Assembly (NCBI GenBank): GCA_023396345.1
Contig: JAEWWO010000038.1
Span: 1 to 7,796 of the forward strand
DNA: 7,796 bases
Source of the DNA: Bacteroidota bacterium
Lineage (GTDB): Bacteria > Bacteroidota > Bacteroidia > Chitinophagales > Chitinophagaceae
Direction: 5' to 3'
Shown piece after piece: positions 6,984-7,796 of the stretch. Numbering within the stretch: the stretch's first letter is position 1; each line of letters begins with the position of its first letter. The translations under genes and the position numbers were made by a program. A model generated the notes under the pieces. It made no database searches and was not told the origin of the DNA. It saw only the letters and a list, made by a program, of their open reading frames with translations.

Positions 6984-6992
6984 CCTTTATTT
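6957..6992 (-). terminator. Intrinsic terminator downstream of the susD-like gene
   Basis: A perfect 13-bp stem joins 6957-6969 and 6980-6992 around a 10-nt loop. Its core is GC-rich (AGGTTGC / GCAACCT). On the minus strand the descending arm ends in a T-rich run (TTTATTTTTG) reaching to about 6955. It begins 13 nt after the susD stop at 7006. The plus-strand side is also T-rich, so it could work in both directions, but no plus-strand gene converges on it. It should end or attenuate the susC/susD transcript before the sialidase. Confidence 0.85.
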
Positions 6993-7005
6993 ATTTTAGC
7001 CAAAA

Positions 7006-7796
7006 TTAAGTGCCTGCATAATCGGGATTTTGCTCAAGGCTTTCATCCTGATTAAGAGTAGTTCTGTCTATCGGCAATATCAATTTATGTTTTTCTGTTG
7101 CTTCATCTAAAACGCCTACCATTGGAATATCCTGACGAAATGCTAAAGGTTTTCCTGATGCATCCTGCATTCTTCTTAAATCATACCAACGCTTACCTTC
7201 TCCTACAAATTCTTTAGTTCTTTCCCATAGAATAGCAAGTTCGTTTTGCTCAAATGAACCATTTACATATTCTTGCCCCGCAGGTATATTATCTCCAAAT
7301 GCCCTCTTTCTAATAATATTAATTTCATTGCTCGGATCCTGACCTTGCTTATTTTTAATTTCTGCTAATAATAAATAAGCATCAGCTAATCTGTACACAG
7401 GAACATCATCAGAAAAACTTCTATTGTTATTCACAACGGTACCCAGAAATTTACGCAAAATAATAAAACTTGTATTAGCTGTAACAGGTGTTTTATAGAA
7501 TGGGAAGAACGTTGCGTCAGCTCTTTTATCACCAGCTGCAAACTGATTATAGAGATCATACTTGTATTCATAGCGCAAGATACCTCCACCACCGGAAATA
7601 TTTAAAGGGTCTCCGGAAAGTGTATTTCCATCTTTATCTACAAAACTTCCAATCGGGTCCGACTGTTGATAAAGGAAAGAATTAAAGAAATTTGTAGCTT
7701 CTCCCTGAAGATATCTGACTGCAAAAATAATTTCACTATTACCTTTTTTAGTATAATCAAACACGTCTGCAAAGTTTGATTGCAAAGTATATTTAG
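7006..7796 (-). CDS. susD: SusD/RagB-family outer-membrane glycan-binding lipoprotein, C-terminal part (N terminus beyond window)
   Basis: The frame is open to the right edge; about 262 codons are visible and the true start lies outside the window. An in-frame TTG at 7785 is an internal leucine codon, not a start. The segment has hallmarks of the SusD C-terminal domain: the helix YRLADAYLLLAE (about 7360-7395), usual in the TPR-like scaffold; ERTKEFVGEGKRWYDLRR (7171-7224), the family's ER-x-EF-GEG-RW-DL-R signature; and an ending of the type EQNPDYAGT. SusD proteins sit on the cell surface over a SusC TonB-dependent channel and bind the glycan to be imported. Next to sialidase, NanA and NanM it is probably a sialic acid or sialoglycan binder, comparable to NanU of Tannerella, but the ligand is inferred from context. 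The susC partner is expected just upstream, outside the window. A strong terminator follows its stop codon. Confidence 0.93.
   Translation of the reverse strand, partial: KYTLQSNFADVFDYTKKGNSEIIFAVRYLQGEATNFFNSFLYQQSDPIGSFVDKDGNTLSGDPLNISGGGGILRYEYKYDLYNQFAAGDKRADATFFPFYKTPVTANTSFIILRKFLGTVVNNNRSFSDDVPVYRLADAYLLLAEIKNKQGQDPSNEINIIRKRAFGDNIPAGQEYVNGSFEQNELAILWERTKEFVGEGKRWYDLRRMQDASGKPLAFRQDIPMVGVLDEATEKHKLILPIDRTTLNQDESLEQNPDYAGT

Noticed and set aside
7783..7785. TTG at 7785 as the start of the SusD-like protein.
   Set aside because: The frame stays open upstream to the window edge, and SusD proteins are about twice this length with an N-terminal lipoprotein signal that is absent here.

Overview
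The window looks like part of a Bacteroidota genome. It is AT-rich, it carries a SusD/RagB-family gene, its start codons lack clear Shine-Dalgarno sequences, and one intergenic site fits the Bacteroidota promoter consensus (TTG / TAnnTTTG). A member of the Chitinophagia or Sphingobacteriia is plausible, but the sequence alone does not fix the family. Every gene I can support lies on the minus strand, so transcription runs from the right end to the left end. No tRNA, rRNA, CRISPR array or insertion sequence was recognised.

The central theme is sialic acid (Neu5Ac) scavenging. In transcription order the genes are: the C-terminal part of a SusD-like outer-membrane glycan-binding lipoprotein (7006-7796, cut by the window edge); a terminator hairpin with a candidate promoter embedded in it (6954-6992); a GH33 exo-sialidase lipoprotein with a complete catalytic set (5354-6907); a 190-nt spacer holding a 7-bp tandem repeat and two inverted repeats (5164-5353); N-acetylneuraminate lyase NanA (4246-5163); an exported formylglycine-type S1 sulfatase (2723-4192); a cyclically permuted NanM-type sialic acid mutarotase (1542-2702); an MFS transporter, probably the inner-membrane sialic acid importer NanT (280-1518); and the N-terminal end of an MtfA/M90-like zinc peptidase (1-264, cut by the window edge).

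A working model: the SusC/SusD pair captures sialoglycans at the cell surface. The sialidase releases Neu5Ac, and the sulfatase removes sulfate esters from the same or neighbouring sugars. In the periplasm the NanM homologue speeds anomer interconversion, NanT imports the sugar, and cytosolic NanA splits it into ManNAc and pyruvate. The ManNAc-processing genes (nanE or another epimerase, ROK kinase, nagA/nagB) and a sialate O-acetylesterase are not in the window.

The best leads for follow-up are the sulfatase inside a sialic acid operon, the promoter that overlaps a terminator upstream of the sialidase, and the heptad-repeat and hairpin spacer between sialidase and lyase. None of these proves a wholly new system. 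The gene set resembles known Bacteroidota nan loci (Tannerella, Bacteroides) with a sulfatase added.
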